The notes beneath the pieces are model-generated. The model did no database searches and had not been told where the DNA came from. It was given only the letters and a program-made list of their open reading frames with translations. A DNA stretch of 64,000 nucleotides from an uncultured Ignavibacteria bacterium (GTDB lineage: Bacteria; Bacteroidota; Ignavibacteria; Tepidaquicellales; Tepidaquicellaceae), in NCBI GenBank assembly GCA_937924675.1, contig CALEVL010000173.1, positions 1-64,000 on the forward strand, written 5' to 3'. Position numbers and translations under genes: made by a program. Shown here one piece after another: positions 29,103-39,066 of this stretch (positions are counted from its first letter, which is position 1; every line of letters begins with the position of its first letter).

Positions 29103-30350
29103 ATGCCAATCAGACTAGCCGAGAAAAAACACAACGGCGCTAGGATCAAGGTTATAGGAATAGGAGGGGGCGGTGGAAACATCCTGAACTCCATGGTTGA
29201 CAAGGGGATAAAGGGAGTGGAGTTTATTGCTGTCAATACGGACATACAGGCTTTGGAAAACAATAAAGCCGAAGTGAAGCTTCAGATAGGAAAAGGTTTG
29301 ACTAAGGGACTTGGAACAGGAATGGATGATGAGATTGCAGCAAAAGCTGTTGATGAAAACAGAACAGAGATTGAGCAGCTGCTTGAAGGAAGTGATATGG
29401 TATTTGTTACTGCCGGAATGGGAGGCGGAACAGGGACCGGCGGAGCCCCGGTGATCGCACGCATAGCCAAGAATGTCGGTGCGCTGGTAGTAGCAATTAT
29501 TACCAAGCCGTTCAAATTTGAAGGCAAGCAGAGAACAGAACTTGCGGAAAAGGGAATCGAGAAACTCAGATCCGAAGTTGACAGTCTTATCATTGTTCCA
29601 AATGAAAACATCCTAAAATACGGAATCGATCTCACTAAGAAGAAAGCGTTCGAGCTTGCGGACAAAGTACTGCACAATGCAACAAACGGAATCTCTAAGA
29701 TCATAACTGAACACGGGGAGATCAATGTTGACTTTGCAGATGTTAAAACAATAATGAAAGATATGGGTGAAGCAATGATCGGAACAGGTATTGCAACGGG
29801 AGAATCAAGAGCGGAGAAATGCGCCAGGCAAGCACTTGTGAATCCTGTGCTTGATGAAGTCTGCATCAAAGGTTCCAAAAGTGTTCTTACAAACATTGTG
29901 CATGACGGCAATATAATGATGAGCGAGATAGATACAATTAATACTATCATCCGTGAGGAAGTTGGAGAAGATGCAAAGTATATTTTCGGATTGGTGGAAG
30001 ATGCAAGTATGGGTGAAGATATCATGGTTACAGTAATTGCAACAGGCTTCTCAAAGAAAGCCGCGGAGCAATTCAGTGAATTTGAATTAGAAGATGATTT
30101 TGAAAGTACCAGACCTCAGAGAAATCCATTCCAGAATCAGAGAGGCAGGATCACGGAGATTCCAACTGTAGATAGGCTTGGAACTCTCGATAAGCCCAGT
30201 TACATAAGAAGAGAGGTAAAGCTTTCAGATGATCTCAGCGAAACGAAAAAGAAAATTGTTCATCAAACAGAAGATGATCTTCGAGTGGAAGATTTTGCAA
30301 TTGACGATGAATATTCAAAGCCGGCTTTTCTGAGGAAGCAGGCTGACTGA
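29103..30350 (+). CDS. ftsZ: Cell division GTPase FtsZ
   Basis: 415 residues. The tubulin signature GGGTGTGGAPVIA lies near 109-121 and the N-terminal IGIGGGGGNILNSM loop near 19-32. A variable linker follows residue 320, and the C-terminal peptide ends in SKPAFLRKQAD, the usual docking site for FtsA. Unlike the other dcw genes it has a 60-nt leader and a good ribosome binding site (AAAGGAAC, 7 nt before ATG), which suits its higher expression. It ends the cluster. Confidence 0.97.
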   Translation: MPIRLAEKKHNGARIKVIGIGGGGGNILNSMVDKGIKGVEFIAVNTDIQALENNKAEVKLQIGKGLTKGLGTGMDDEIAAKAVDENRTEIEQLLEGSDMVFVTAGMGGGTGTGGAPVIARIAKNVGALVVAIITKPFKFEGKQRTELAEKGIEKLRSEVDSLIIVPNENILKYGIDLTKKKAFELADKVLHNATNGISKIITEHGEINVDFADVKTIMKDMGEAMIGTGIATGESRAEKCARQALVNPVLDEVCIKGSKSVLTNIVHDGNIMMSEIDTINTIIREEVGEDAKYIFGLVEDASMGEDIMVTVIATGFSKKAAEQFSEFELEDDFESTRPQRNPFQNQRGRITEIPTVDRLGTLDKPSYIRREVKLSDDLSETKKKIVHQTEDDLRVEDFAIDDEYSKPAFLRKQAD

Positions 30351-30352
30351 GG

Positions 30353-30402
30353 AGTTGAAAGTTGAAAGTTGCGGCGAAGCCATCCCTCCGGGAAAAGTTG
30401 AA
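30353..30402 (+). repeat. Heptamer repeats (AGTTGAA) after ftsZ
   Basis: AGTTGAA occurs twice in tandem plus a partial third unit (30353-30371), starting 3 nt after the ftsZ stop, and once more at 30396-30402 after a G/C-richer insert containing TCCCTCCGGGA. It resembles in length, purine content and placement the AATTAGR arrays after korB and metH. Confidence 0.6.
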
Positions 30403-30451
30403 AGTGTGAAGTGACAAGTTAAATAAGACAGGCATTTAGATTGTGTTTGTT

Positions 30452-30480
30452 ATCCCCGCTTCTTTTTGGCGGGGATTTCT
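30452..30480 (+). terminator. Terminator of the dcw cluster
   Basis: An 8-bp perfect stem, ATCCCCGC (30452-30459) with GCGGGGAT (30469-30476), and a 9-nt T-rich loop, followed by TTCTATTT. It lies 102 nt after the ftsZ stop, with the heptamer repeats in between. Confidence 0.85.
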
Positions 30481-30542
30481 ATTTGATTAAGAGTTTAGAA
30501 TTTAAAAATACACACAGAGATAGATTTACTCATACATGCAGG

Positions 30543-30569
30543 AAAATTATTCAATGAGAATAATTTTTT
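30543..30569 (+). other. A/T-only hairpin upstream of nuoA
   Basis: AAAATTATT (30543-30551) pairs perfectly with AATAATTTT (30559-30567) around a 7-nt loop, and TT follows. It may back up the dcw terminator or separate the two operons. The low G/C content makes it weak. The rest of the 356-nt ftsZ-nuoA interval holds only the listed repeats, terminator and promoter. Confidence 0.35.
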
Positions 30570-30595
30570 CCCTTCCTAATCGAATTTACATTGAG

Positions 30596-30603
30596 TAAAT
30601 TTG
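30596..30603 (+). promoter_or_regulatory. Probable nuo operon -7 element
   Basis: TAAATTTG matches TAnnTTTG exactly. The -33 position reads only TTCC, so the match is half as good as for the mraZ or metH promoters. Initiation near 30610 would leave a leader of about 97 nt before nuoA. Confidence 0.45.
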
Positions 30604-30706
30604 TATACAACAGTTTAGAACAGACGGTCTTTGAGTTGATGATCTAATTCAGATTTTAGTAAGCAACTCCCGGACATTCAATCAAAACCAACTGTACCTA
30701 TTTTTA

Positions 30707-31057
30707 ATGGGAGCCGAAAGTCTAATATTATTCTTCATATTCGGAATACTTCTCGTTGGAGGCGGAATAGTTGTTTCTTATCTAATAGCCCCGAGTTCCA
30801 AAAATGCCATTAAGGATGAAGCTTATGAATGCGGTATTCCGACCAAAGGCGAATCCTGGGTTCAATTCAGGGTAGGTTACTATCTATTCGCAATTCTCTT
30901 TTTGATATTTGAAGTCGAAACAATTTTCATGATCCCTTGGGCTGTTGTAATGAAGGATCTGGGAATGGTTGCATTTGTTGAAATTATAATATTCCTGGCA
31001 ATTGTATTGCTTGGACTTTTGTATGCATGGAACAGAGGAGCTTTGAAATGGGATTAG
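30707..31057 (+). CDS. nuoA: NADH-quinone oxidoreductase subunit A
   Basis: 116 residues with three membrane helices and the family signature [20 protein letters not shown] in the first loop (about 36-56), followed by [12 protein letters not shown]. NuoA sits at the junction of the membrane and peripheral arms beside the quinone channel. It is the first gene of an eleven-gene complex I cluster. No clear Shine-Dalgarno sequence before the ATG. Confidence 0.95.
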   Translation: MGAESLILFFIFGILLVGGGIVVSYLIAPSSKNAIKDEAYECGIPTKGESWVQFRVGYYLFAILFLIFEVETIFMIPWAVVMKDLGMVAFVEIIIFLAIVLLGLLYAWNRGALKWD

Positions 31058-31593
31058 AAAATAACAATACCGTTCCAAAAGATTTTCCTGGAAAAGTTGT
31101 ACCAACACCGGGAGGCAACATTGTAGTGACAACAATTGACGGAATAATCAACTGGTCACGAGCAAACTCATTGTGGCCGCTTGTTTTCGGTACAAGTTGT
31201 TGCGCAATTGAAATGATGGCCACGGGCGCATCGAAACATGACTGGGCAAGATTTGGAGCGGAGGTGGCTAGAGCAACTCCGAGACAGGCAGATCTGATAG
31301 TAATTGCCGGCACTATTGTAAACAAGATGGCGCCGGTTCTGAAACGACTTTATGACCAAATGGCTGATCCGAAATATGTAATAGCAATGGGGGCTTGTGC
31401 AGTTTCAGGCGGGCCATTCTACTATAATTCGTATTCAGTTGTAAAGGGAGCAGATCATGTGATACCTGTTGATGTTTATGTGCCGGGCTGTCCGCCCAGA
31501 CCTGAAGCATTGCTATATGGAATTTTGCAGTTGCAAGATAAGATCCGAACTGAATCAATAACAGTTCCAAAAGACACGTTAAAAGACTACTAG
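31048..31593 (+). CDS. nuoB: NADH-quinone oxidoreductase subunit B
   Basis: 181 residues from ATG 31048, preferred because GAGGAG stands 8 nt upstream; a longer reading from 31027 would overlap nuoA more deeply. Tandem cysteines in [10 protein letters not shown] (about 51-52), a cysteine in [10 protein letters not shown] and one in [11 protein letters not shown] bind the terminal N2 [4Fe-4S] cluster that reduces quinone. It overlaps nuoA by 10 nt. Confidence 0.95.
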   Translation: MGLENNNTVPKDFPGKVVPTPGGNIVVTTIDGIINWSRANSLWPLVFGTSCCAIEMMATGASKHDWARFGAEVARATPRQADLIVIAGTIVNKMAPVLKRLYDQMADPKYVIAMGACAVSGGPFYYNSYSVVKGADHVIPVDVYVPGCPPRPEALLYGILQLQDKIRTESITVPKDTLKDY

Positions 31594-31604
31594 AATCTAT
31601 TCGT

Positions 31605-32066
31605 ATGAACAACGATCAGATAAAGGAAAGAATTCTTCAATGGTTTCCTGAAGCTGAAATTCCTGCAGAAACCGGACAGTATCTAAATGTAATTGTTACA
31701 CCGGAAATGCTGCATCCGCTTGCCGAAAAGCTCCGATACTCCGCAGATACAAAATTCGATTATTTATTTTGTTTGACAGGTGTTGACTGGGTCACTCATC
31801 TGATGGTAGTGTATCATCTCGATTCAACAAAATTTGGTCATGAAATGGTTTTGAAAGTGAAGATACCTGACAGAGTGGATCCAGTTGTTGATACAGTTTG
31901 TGATATCTGGAAGACGGCAGAGTTTCATGAGAGGGAAGTTTATGATTTGTTTGGAGTCAAGTTCAGAAATCATCCGGATCTGAGGAGGATACTGCTTGAG
32001 GATGACTGGGAAGGATATCCTATGAGAAAAGATTACAAGGACGAAGCAAATATTGTTGAGCTATGA
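31605..32066 (+). CDS. nuoC: NADH-quinone oxidoreductase subunit C
   Basis: 153 residues of the 30-kDa subunit family. The diagnostic segment is FHEREVYDLFGVKFRNHPDL followed by RILLEDDWEGYPMRKDY at the C-terminus. It is a peripheral-arm structural subunit that binds NuoD. Separate from nuoD (not fused as in some bacteria), but its stop overlaps the nuoD ATG (ATGA). Confidence 0.94.
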   Translation: MNNDQIKERILQWFPEAEIPAETGQYLNVIVTPEMLHPLAEKLRYSADTKFDYLFCLTGVDWVTHLMVVYHLDSTKFGHEMVLKVKIPDRVDPVVDTVCDIWKTAEFHEREVYDLFGVKFRNHPDLRRILLEDDWEGYPMRKDYKDEANIVEL

Positions 32067-33184
32067 TCACAGACAAGACAGTACTCGGAAGTGAAACGCA
32101 GGAATATTTCATAAACATGGGTCCTCAGCATCCGTCAACTCACGGTGTGCTGAGATTATTGCTTACTCTTGACGGCGAAATAATCCGAAAGGTTGAACCG
32201 CACATGGGTTACATCCACCGCTCAATAGAGAAAATGTGCGAGAAAGATTCTTATCAGCAAATTGTTCATCTTACTGACAGGATGGATTATTTGTCTTGCC
32301 ACATAAATAATGAAGCTGTTTGCCTGACAGTAGAGCAAGGACTGCAGCTCGAAATTCCTGAAAGAGTAAAAGTCATTCGTACCATAATCTCCGAGCTTAC
32401 CCGTCTTTCTTCTCACCAGCTTTGGTGGGGTGTTATGGGTATGGATCTCGGAGCAATTACAACTTTTCTGTACGGATTCAGGGACAGGGAAATGATCACA
32501 GACATATTTGAAGAGACATGCGGTGCAAGGCTGACCATGAATTATAATGTTCCCGGTGGATTGATGTTTGATATTCATCCTAACTTTCAGAAAAGGACAA
32601 AAGATTTCATTTCATATTTTAAGACAAAACTTCCGGAGTACAAAGAACTTCTCACGGGAAATGTGATCTTTGAGGAAAGAACTAAAGGAATCGGCTACAT
32701 TTCTAAAGAGGATGTGATTTCTTACGGAGTTACCGGACCTTCAGGAAGAGGTTCCGGATTTTCCTGTGACATCAGAAAGCATCATCCATACAGCGCATAC
32801 GACAGAGTTCAATTCAAAGAAATTCTTTACGAAGATGGAGATTCTTATGCTAGATATATGGTACGCATGGATGAGATGGTGGAATCGATGCACATAATTG
32901 AACAGCTGATTGACAATATTCCCGAAGGTGATTATAAGGCAAAGACAAAAGCAGTTATTAAACTTCCTGCAGGGGAATATTACAAACGGGTAGAAACTGC
33001 ACGCGGTGAACTTGGAGTTTATATAATAAGTGATAACAAGAAGAGCCCATACAGGGTTAAATTCCGTTCGCCTGGATTTTCGAACTTGTCCGCTCTTGAT
33101 ACAATGGCAAGGGGCTGCAAGATAGCCGACCTTGTTGCAATGATGTCAACACTTGATTTGGTAATTCCTGATATTGACAGATAA
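32063..33184 (+). CDS. nuoD: NADH-quinone oxidoreductase subunit D
   Basis: 373 residues of the 49-kDa subunit, related to [NiFe]-hydrogenase large subunits. [20 protein letters not shown] (about 19-38) carries the quinone-site histidine loop; the C-terminal [13 protein letters not shown] is typical. NuoD and NuoB form the quinone-reduction pocket. Starts in ATGA overlap with nuoC. Confidence 0.96.
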   Translation: MITDKTVLGSETQEYFINMGPQHPSTHGVLRLLLTLDGEIIRKVEPHMGYIHRSIEKMCEKDSYQQIVHLTDRMDYLSCHINNEAVCLTVEQGLQLEIPERVKVIRTIISELTRLSSHQLWWGVMGMDLGAITTFLYGFRDREMITDIFEETCGARLTMNYNVPGGLMFDIHPNFQKRTKDFISYFKTKLPEYKELLTGNVIFEERTKGIGYISKEDVISYGVTGPSGRGSGFSCDIRKHHPYSAYDRVQFKEILYEDGDSYARYMVRMDEMVESMHIIEQLIDNIPEGDYKAKTKAVIKLPAGEYYKRVETARGELGVYIISDNKKSPYRVKFRSPGFSNLSALDTMARGCKIADLVAMMSTLDLVIPDIDR

Positions 33185-33188
33185 AACG

Positions 33189-34286
33189 ATGACACTACTA
33201 AATTTTAGCATTTACGATTTTTCCGCTCTGATAAATTCAATTGATGCTTGGCTGGTTGAGACATTCTCTCCAACATTGGGGCACTTGATCGGGTTGGTGC
33301 TTGTAGGAACCTGCTTCCTTATCTTCACTGCATTGCTAGGACTCTCACTCGTTTATATTGAAAGAAAGATCTGTGCATTCTTTCAGCAGAGACTTGGTCC
33401 CATGAGAGTCGGATTCTGGGGAACGGCACAGACAGTTGCCGACATTATAAAGCTTCTTTTTAAGGAATCCCTTATCACCAAAAAATCCGACAAATTTCTT
33501 TTCAACCTCGCTGCATTTGTGATCATGATGGCGCCATTCATAGTTCTTTCGGCAATACCTTTTGCCAAAGGGCTTCAGGCACTCGATCTTAATATCGGTT
33601 TGTTCTTTATAATTTCCGTTTCATCAATTGGTGTAACGGGAATTTTACTTGCGGGCTGGTCAAGCAACAATAAGTATTCTTTGATCGGTGCAATGAGAAG
33701 CGGCGCACAGATAGTTAGTTATGAATTGTCTGTCGCAATTTCGTTGATGACAATTGTCATACTGACCGGAAGTCTTCAGCTATCCGAGATTATTGCAAGC
33801 CAAAGCGACGGCTGGTGGATTTTCAAAGGCAATATTCCTGCAATAATTGCATTTGGGGTTTACATTATTGCAAGTACGGCAGAGACGAACAGAGGGCCGT
33901 TCGATATGGCAGAAGCAGAATCTGAAATTACAGCCGGCTTTCACACTGAATATTCAGGAATTAAATTTGCGTTCTTCTTCCTTGCCGAGTATGTAAACTT
34001 CTTCATCATTTCAGCAGTAGGCGCAACTGTTTTCTTCGGAGGATGGATGCCACTGCATATTGGTGATGCTACTTTCTTCAACAGCGCAATGGATGTAATA
34101 CCTCCTATTGTGTGGTTCTTCGGAAAGATTGCCGTTATAATGTTCTTTATAATGTGGTTCAAGTGGACATTCCCGAGATTAAGGATAGATCAGCTGCTCA
34201 CTCTGGAGTGGAAATATCTTCTGCCTATAAGTATCATCAATCTTCTGCTGATGTCTATAGTTGCGCTGAAAGGATGGCACTTCTGA
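33189..34286 (+). CDS. nuoH: NADH-quinone oxidoreductase subunit H
   Basis: 365 residues from ATG 33189; a TTG 15 nt upstream would lie inside nuoD. About eight membrane helices. The quinone-channel signatures [14 protein letters not shown] and [20 protein letters not shown] with FHTEYSG are intact. NuoH couples the quinone site to the proton-pumping membrane arm. nuoE, nuoF and nuoG, which often lie between nuoD and nuoH, are absent here. Confidence 0.95.
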   Translation: MTLLNFSIYDFSALINSIDAWLVETFSPTLGHLIGLVLVGTCFLIFTALLGLSLVYIERKICAFFQQRLGPMRVGFWGTAQTVADIIKLLFKESLITKKSDKFLFNLAAFVIMMAPFIVLSAIPFAKGLQALDLNIGLFFIISVSSIGVTGILLAGWSSNNKYSLIGAMRSGAQIVSYELSVAISLMTIVILTGSLQLSEIIASQSDGWWIFKGNIPAIIAFGVYIIASTAETNRGPFDMAEAESEITAGFHTEYSGIKFAFFFLAEYVNFFIISAVGATVFFGGWMPLHIGDATFFNSAMDVIPPIVWFFGKIAVIMFFIMWFKWTFPRLRIDQLLTLEWKYLLPISIINLLLMSIVALKGWHF

Positions 34287-34287
34287 G

Positions 34288-34782
34288 ATGAGATTAGTAA
34301 AGAACATAAAGCAATATTTTGGTGAGATCTTCCACGCCATTAGGTCATTGATTACAGGCATGAAAGTAACAGGCTATTACTTTTTCCATCCGAAGGAAAT
34401 TGTAACACAGCAGTATCCGGAGAATCGGGAAACTCTGAAGATGTTCGACAGATTCAGAGGTGAAGTGATACTGATTCATGACGAGAACAATTTACATCGC
34501 TGCACCGGTTGTTCTGCCTGCGAAATTGCCTGTCCCAATGGAACAATTGAGATAATAAACAAGAAGGATGTCGATCCTGAAACAGGAAAATCGACCAAAG
34601 CTATTGATAAGTTTGTATATCACCTCTCTATGTGTACATTCTGCAACCTGTGCATTATAGCTTGTCCGACAGATGCCATAAAGATGGCACAGACATTTGA
34701 GCACGCGGTTTTTGACAGATCTAAACTAACGAAAGTATTGAATAATCCGGGATCAAAATTAATGCCCGGGATCAGAGAATGA
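34288..34782 (+). CDS. nuoI: NADH-quinone oxidoreductase subunit I
   Basis: 164 residues with two ferredoxin-type clusters: CTGCSACEIACP (cysteines 72, 75, 78, 82) and CTFCNLCIIACP (116, 119, 122, 126), which ligate the N6a and N6b [4Fe-4S] centres. In a complex without NuoEFG this subunit is the natural entry point for electrons from a soluble donor such as ferredoxin. Begins 1 nt after nuoH. Confidence 0.95.
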   Translation: MRLVKNIKQYFGEIFHAIRSLITGMKVTGYYFFHPKEIVTQQYPENRETLKMFDRFRGEVILIHDENNLHRCTGCSACEIACPNGTIEIINKKDVDPETGKSTKAIDKFVYHLSMCTFCNLCIIACPTDAIKMAQTFEHAVFDRSKLTKVLNNPGSKLMPGIRE

Positions 34783-34786
34783 TGAA

Positions 34787-35290
34787 ATGGAAGTAGTACT
34801 GTTTTACATATTGGCCGGCATGATCCTGATCTTCTCAGTGCTGACGGTAACAAGCAGGAGAATTCTAAGAGCTGCTGTGTATTTGCTCTTTGTATTGATT
34901 GCAGCAGCAGGACTTTTCTTTGTGCTTCAGTTTGAATTTCTTGCGGCTGTACAGCTTACGCTTTATGCCGGGGGAATTATTGTCCTTATAATTTTTTCCA
35001 TAATGCTTACCAGCCATGTAAGCGAAAAGCTTGAGGCACCGGGTATTAAGAAAACTGCATTTGCACTCATTGCATGTGCGGCTGGAGCAATTGTAACTAT
35101 CAGCACAATACTGAATTATGACTTCCCCGCTTATTCCGGCGGTAATGTTGATGCAAGCATGAAAGCTATTGGAACAAGCCTGCTGGGATATAAAGAAAAC
35201 GGATTCGCATTGCCGTTTGAAGTTATCAGCTTACTGTTGCTTGCAGCGATGCTTGGGGCAATAATAATTGCGAAGAGAAAAGAAAATTGA
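34787..35290 (+). CDS. nuoJ: NADH-quinone oxidoreductase subunit J
   Basis: 167 residues, five membrane helices. The segment LQFEFLAAVQLTLYAGGIIV (about 47-66) is the conserved third helix of NuoJ, with the pi-bulge region thought to gate coupling. Belongs to the membrane arm next to NuoK and NuoA. Four nt after nuoI and 9 nt before nuoK. Confidence 0.94.
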   Translation: MEVVLFYILAGMILIFSVLTVTSRRILRAAVYLLFVLIAAAGLFFVLQFEFLAAVQLTLYAGGIIVLIIFSIMLTSHVSEKLEAPGIKKTAFALIACAAGAIVTISTILNYDFPAYSGGNVDASMKAIGTSLLGYKENGFALPFEVISLLLLAAMLGAIIIAKRKEN

Positions 35291-35299
35291 CAGAATGTT

Positions 35300-35617
35300 A
35301 TGATTGATAAGATTGGAATTGAACAATTCATGATACTGAGTACACTGATGTTCTTCATTGGTGTCTACGGATTTCTTGTCAGAAAAAATCTGATCACAAT
35401 GCTGATGTCAGTTGAACTAATACTCAATGCGGTGAACATAAATTTTGTTGCATTCAATAAATTCTATTACCCGCAAAATCTGCAAGGGCACTTCTTTGCG
35501 ATGTTTGTAATAGCCATAGCTGCAACTGAAGTGGCGGTCGCAATTGCAATAATCATAAGTCTTTACAGAAAGATCAGAACCATTGATGTTGAAGAAGTTG
35601 ATGAAATGAAATATTAA
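35300..35617 (+). CDS. nuoK: NADH-quinone oxidoreductase subunit K
   Basis: 105 residues, three membrane helices. The conserved glutamate in MSVELILNAVNINFVAF (about 35-51) and a second in AIAATEVAVAIAI (about 72-84) are the MrpC-like proton-path residues. It is an antiporter-like small subunit of the membrane arm. Confidence 0.95.
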   Translation: MIDKIGIEQFMILSTLMFFIGVYGFLVRKNLITMLMSVELILNAVNINFVAFNKFYYPQNLQGHFFAMFVIAIAATEVAVAIAIIISLYRKIRTIDVEEVDEMKY

Positions 35618-35623
35618 TGAATC

Positions 35624-37552
35624 ATGATTACTGAATCTTATTCATATACTGTTGCCATTCCGCTGGTACTCTTCTTTTCATTCCTGCTTATAGGACTTGC
35701 AGGAGGAAAGTTGAAGCCTATTGTTTCAGGTGTTTTCGGAACATTTTTTTTGCTGGTATCAACGGTTCTTTCTTACTATACGGCTTACAGTTATTTTTTT
35801 GTTGACGGAAAACTAAACGGGGCATATCAGAAGCTTATCGCCTACGATTCGCTCTGGCTCACATTCACTGACAAGCTTCAGATTCACATGGGTGTATTGC
35901 TCGATCCTATTTCCGTAGTGATGCTTGTTGTGATTACAACTGTGTCTCTGATGGTTCACATTTATAGTCTGAGTTACATGAAAGACGAAACAGGTTTCTC
36001 ACGATATTATTCGTTCCTGTCTTTGTTTACATTTTCAATGCTTGGACTGGTAATGGCTTCAAATATTTTTCAGATTTATATTTTCTGGGAGCTTGTAGGA
36101 CTCTCATCATATCTCCTTATTGGACATTACTATGAAAGACCTTCAGCAGTGGCCGCTTCCAAGAAGGCGTTCATTGTTACAAGATTTGCTGACATGGGTT
36201 TTCTTGTCGGAATACTTCTACTGTCGAGCTTTACCGGCACGTTTGATTTTCTCAAACTGACTGATCCGAACGGTTCGGCGCTAACTCAGGGTTCAGCAAT
36301 CAGTTTTCTTGGATTGTCAGTGATGACATGGAGTCTTCTGCTGATCTTCACGGGTGCGGCGGGAAAGTCTGCAATGTTTCCGCTTCACATCTGGCTTCCT
36401 GATGCAATGGAAGGTCCTACACCGGTCTCTGCACTTATTCATGCTGCAACTATGGTTGTTGCAGGAGTCTATCTTGTAGCAAGACTTTTTACTATCTACG
36501 TCTTTGCCGCGCCGGATGCTTTGATCTTTATTGGTTATATCGGAACGTTCACTTCGTTGTTTGCTGCAGTAATTGCTTGCACGCAGACGGACATAAAAAG
36601 AGTCTTGGCCTTCTCCACAATTTCTCAGATAGGATTGATGATGGGAGGTTTGGGCGTTTCCGGATATGCTGGTGCTGAAGGACTTGGTTACACTGCATCT
36701 ATGTTTCACTTGTTTACTCATGCAATGTTCAAGGCGTTGTTGTTCCTTTGTGCGGGAGCTGTAATACATGCAGTTCATACCAATGAGCTTTGGGAAATGG
36801 GCGGGTTGAAAAAATTTCTGCCGGTAACAAATATTGCATTCCTCATCGGCTGTCTTGCAATTGCAGGCATTCCGCCACTTTCAGGATTTTTCAGCAAAGA
36901 TGAAATTCTTACTGCAGCTTATGAAAAAGACAAGATACTATTCTATGTGCAATTCCTTGTTGCCGGCATGACTGCCTTTTATATGTTCCGTCTTTATTTC
37001 GGAATATTCTGGAATAAGGAAAGAGATTATCACAGCAAGCCGCATGAGGCGCCTTTCACAATGCTGTTTTCTTTGATCTTCCTTTCAATTGCAGCGGCAG
37101 TATCCGGATTTATTCCATTCAGCGAATTTGTAACTCCTGATCTGAAGCCGTTTGAATCTCACATACATTGGTCGATTGCCATACCTGCAATTGCTATTGC
37201 TGTTATTGGGGTAACGTTAGCTTCGGTGTTGTACAGAAAGGATTCTGACTTGCCCGACAAAATAAGTATTTCTCTCGGTGGTCTCTACAAAGCAGCACAC
37301 AGAAAATTTTACATTGACGAGATCTACATGTTCATAACCAAGAATGTGATCTTCAATTACATCTCTGCTCCGATTGCTTGGTTTGACAGAAACATAATTG
37401 ACAATACTATGAACGGCATTGCAGCAATTACTAATTTCATTTCAGTGAAGATTAGAGGTTTTCAGTCAGGACAACTTCAGCAATATGCATATGTAATGGT
37501 TTCAGGGCTCATCATAATTGTTCTTGTTGCATTGTATTTTATGAATAACTAA
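35624..37552 (+). CDS. nuoL: NADH-quinone oxidoreductase subunit L
   Basis: 642 residues, about 16 membrane helices, of the Mrp antiporter-like family. Visible signatures are FWELVGLSSYLLIGHYY (conserved Glu of TM5), GAAGKSAMFPLHIWLPDAME with the TM7 lysine, and SALIHAATMVVAGVYL. The long C-terminal region fits the lateral helix HL that runs along the membrane arm. It is the distal proton pump. Confidence 0.96.
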   Translation: MITESYSYTVAIPLVLFFSFLLIGLAGGKLKPIVSGVFGTFFLLVSTVLSYYTAYSYFFVDGKLNGAYQKLIAYDSLWLTFTDKLQIHMGVLLDPISVVMLVVITTVSLMVHIYSLSYMKDETGFSRYYSFLSLFTFSMLGLVMASNIFQIYIFWELVGLSSYLLIGHYYERPSAVAASKKAFIVTRFADMGFLVGILLLSSFTGTFDFLKLTDPNGSALTQGSAISFLGLSVMTWSLLLIFTGAAGKSAMFPLHIWLPDAMEGPTPVSALIHAATMVVAGVYLVARLFTIYVFAAPDALIFIGYIGTFTSLFAAVIACTQTDIKRVLAFSTISQIGLMMGGLGVSGYAGAEGLGYTASMFHLFTHAMFKALLFLCAGAVIHAVHTNELWEMGGLKKFLPVTNIAFLIGCLAIAGIPPLSGFFSKDEILTAAYEKDKILFYVQFLVAGMTAFYMFRLYFGIFWNKERDYHSKPHEAPFTMLFSLIFLSIAAAVSGFIPFSEFVTPDLKPFESHIHWSIAIPAIAIAVIGVTLASVLYRKDSDLPDKISISLGGLYKAAHRKFYIDEIYMFITKNVIFNYISAPIAWFDRNIIDNTMNGIAAITNFISVKIRGFQSGQLQQYAYVMVSGLIIIVLVALYFMNN

Positions 37553-37566
37553 ACGCGGAGAATGAG

Positions 37567-39057
37567 ATGAATAGTTTACTCTGGCTACTTGCAATTCCTT
37601 TGGTCACTGTCTTCGTATTGATGTTTTGCAATGACAGGAGACAGTACCGGCTCTCTGCCGCTTTTGGCATGGGATTGCAGTTGATATATTCCTTCTATCT
37701 GGTATTCAGATATACTGCAGAGAGGAGTTCCGGGAATACAGAACAAATGGTATTCATGCACGAGTACAGATGGTTTGAATCATTCAACATAATTTTCACA
37801 ACCGGCATTGATGCTATATCATTGTCCCTGATTGTTCTGACAGCTATAGTGACTTTCACAGGAATTCTGGTTTCCTGGAATACGGAAAAACTTCCGAAAG
37901 AATTTTTCATCTCGCTCATTGTTCTTGCAACAGGAGTGTTTGGATTTTTCATGACAATTGATCTGTTCACAATGTTCCTGTTTTATGAACTGGCAGTGAT
38001 ACCGATGTACATTCTCATCGGAATATGGGGAAGCGGCAAGAAGGAATATGCGGCAATGAAGCTTACGCTTATGTTGATGGGAGCTTCTGCATTATTGCTT
38101 GTCGGCATTCTTGGGCTATATACATTTTCTTCGCCTGATGCCAATCTTCTGAGCTTCAACATTCTAGATATAGCTAATGCAAATATTCCGGTTGATACGC
38201 AAAGATTCTTCTTCCCTATGGTCTTCATCGGGTTCGGAGTATTGGGGGCGTTGTTCCCTTTGCATACATGGTCACCTGACGGACACTCATCGGCGCCGAC
38301 TGCCGTATCAATGCTTCACGCAGGTGTGCTTATGAAGATGGGAGGCTATGGCTGTCTGAGAGTGGCAATGTATCTTCTTCCGGAAGCTGCAAAAGAGCTT
38401 GCATGGATATTCATAATACTGACAACGATCAGCATAGTTTACGGAGCATTCGGAGCAATAGCTCAGAAAGATTTGAAGTATATCAATGCTTATTCTTCAG
38501 TCAGTCACTGCGGACTGGTTCTGTTTGCAATACTCATGATGAATCAGACAGCATTGAACGGCTCAGTGTTGCAAATGATTTCCCACGGATTGATGACGGC
38601 TCTTTTCTTCGCGCTTATCGGAATGATTTATGAGAGGACTCATACGCGTGACATAAGATTGATGGGCGGCCTTATGAAGATAATGCCGTTCCTCGGTGTA
38701 TGTTATATGATTGCGGGATTTGCATCTCTAGGACTGCCGGGACTTAGCGGCTTTGTTGCAGAGATCAATGTATTTGTTGGTGCCTTCATGCATCCTGACA
38801 GTTTTCACAGAGTGGCGACCGTGATTGCGGTTTCGTCGATTGTTATTACGGCTGTTTATATATTAAGAGTTGTAGGCAAATTGCTTCTTGGTCCGCTTGA
38901 TGAAGAACATGCTTATGAAACAGGCGATGCGAGATGGAATGAAAGATGGGCAAATGTAATTTTGATAGTATCAATTGCCGCTATCGGAATCGCACCGTTC
39001 TGGTTATCTGACGCACTCATAAAAAGCCTGCAACCAATTATTCAGAAACTCCAATGA
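37567..39057 (+). CDS. nuoM: NADH-quinone oxidoreductase subunit M
   Basis: 496 residues, about 14 membrane helices. The Glu of FLFYELAVIPMYILIGIWG, the FPLHTWSPDGHSSAPTAVSM stretch and KMGGYGCLR are the antiporter-like motifs of NuoM. It is one of three homologous proton-pumping subunits. Located between nuoL and nuoN, 14 nt and 9 nt from them. Confidence 0.95.
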   Translation: MNSLLWLLAIPLVTVFVLMFCNDRRQYRLSAAFGMGLQLIYSFYLVFRYTAERSSGNTEQMVFMHEYRWFESFNIIFTTGIDAISLSLIVLTAIVTFTGILVSWNTEKLPKEFFISLIVLATGVFGFFMTIDLFTMFLFYELAVIPMYILIGIWGSGKKEYAAMKLTLMLMGASALLLVGILGLYTFSSPDANLLSFNILDIANANIPVDTQRFFFPMVFIGFGVLGALFPLHTWSPDGHSSAPTAVSMLHAGVLMKMGGYGCLRVAMYLLPEAAKELAWIFIILTTISIVYGAFGAIAQKDLKYINAYSSVSHCGLVLFAILMMNQTALNGSVLQMISHGLMTALFFALIGMIYERTHTRDIRLMGGLMKIMPFLGVCYMIAGFASLGLPGLSGFVAEINVFVGAFMHPDSFHRVATVIAVSSIVITAVYILRVVGKLLLGPLDEEHAYETGDARWNERWANVILIVSIAAIGIAPFWLSDALIKSLQPIIQKLQ

Positions 39058-39066
39058 TGATATCGT

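Noticed and set aside
29282..30025. Long open frame antisense to ftsZ (247 codons)
   Set aside because: It is fully inside ftsZ on the other strand, has low-complexity serine/proline/isoleucine content and no family pattern; a shadow of ftsZ codon use.
36317..36778. 153-codon antisense frame in nuoL
   Set aside because: Rich in Ser, Arg, Cys and His with no signal, helix or motif; opposite conserved NuoL helices.
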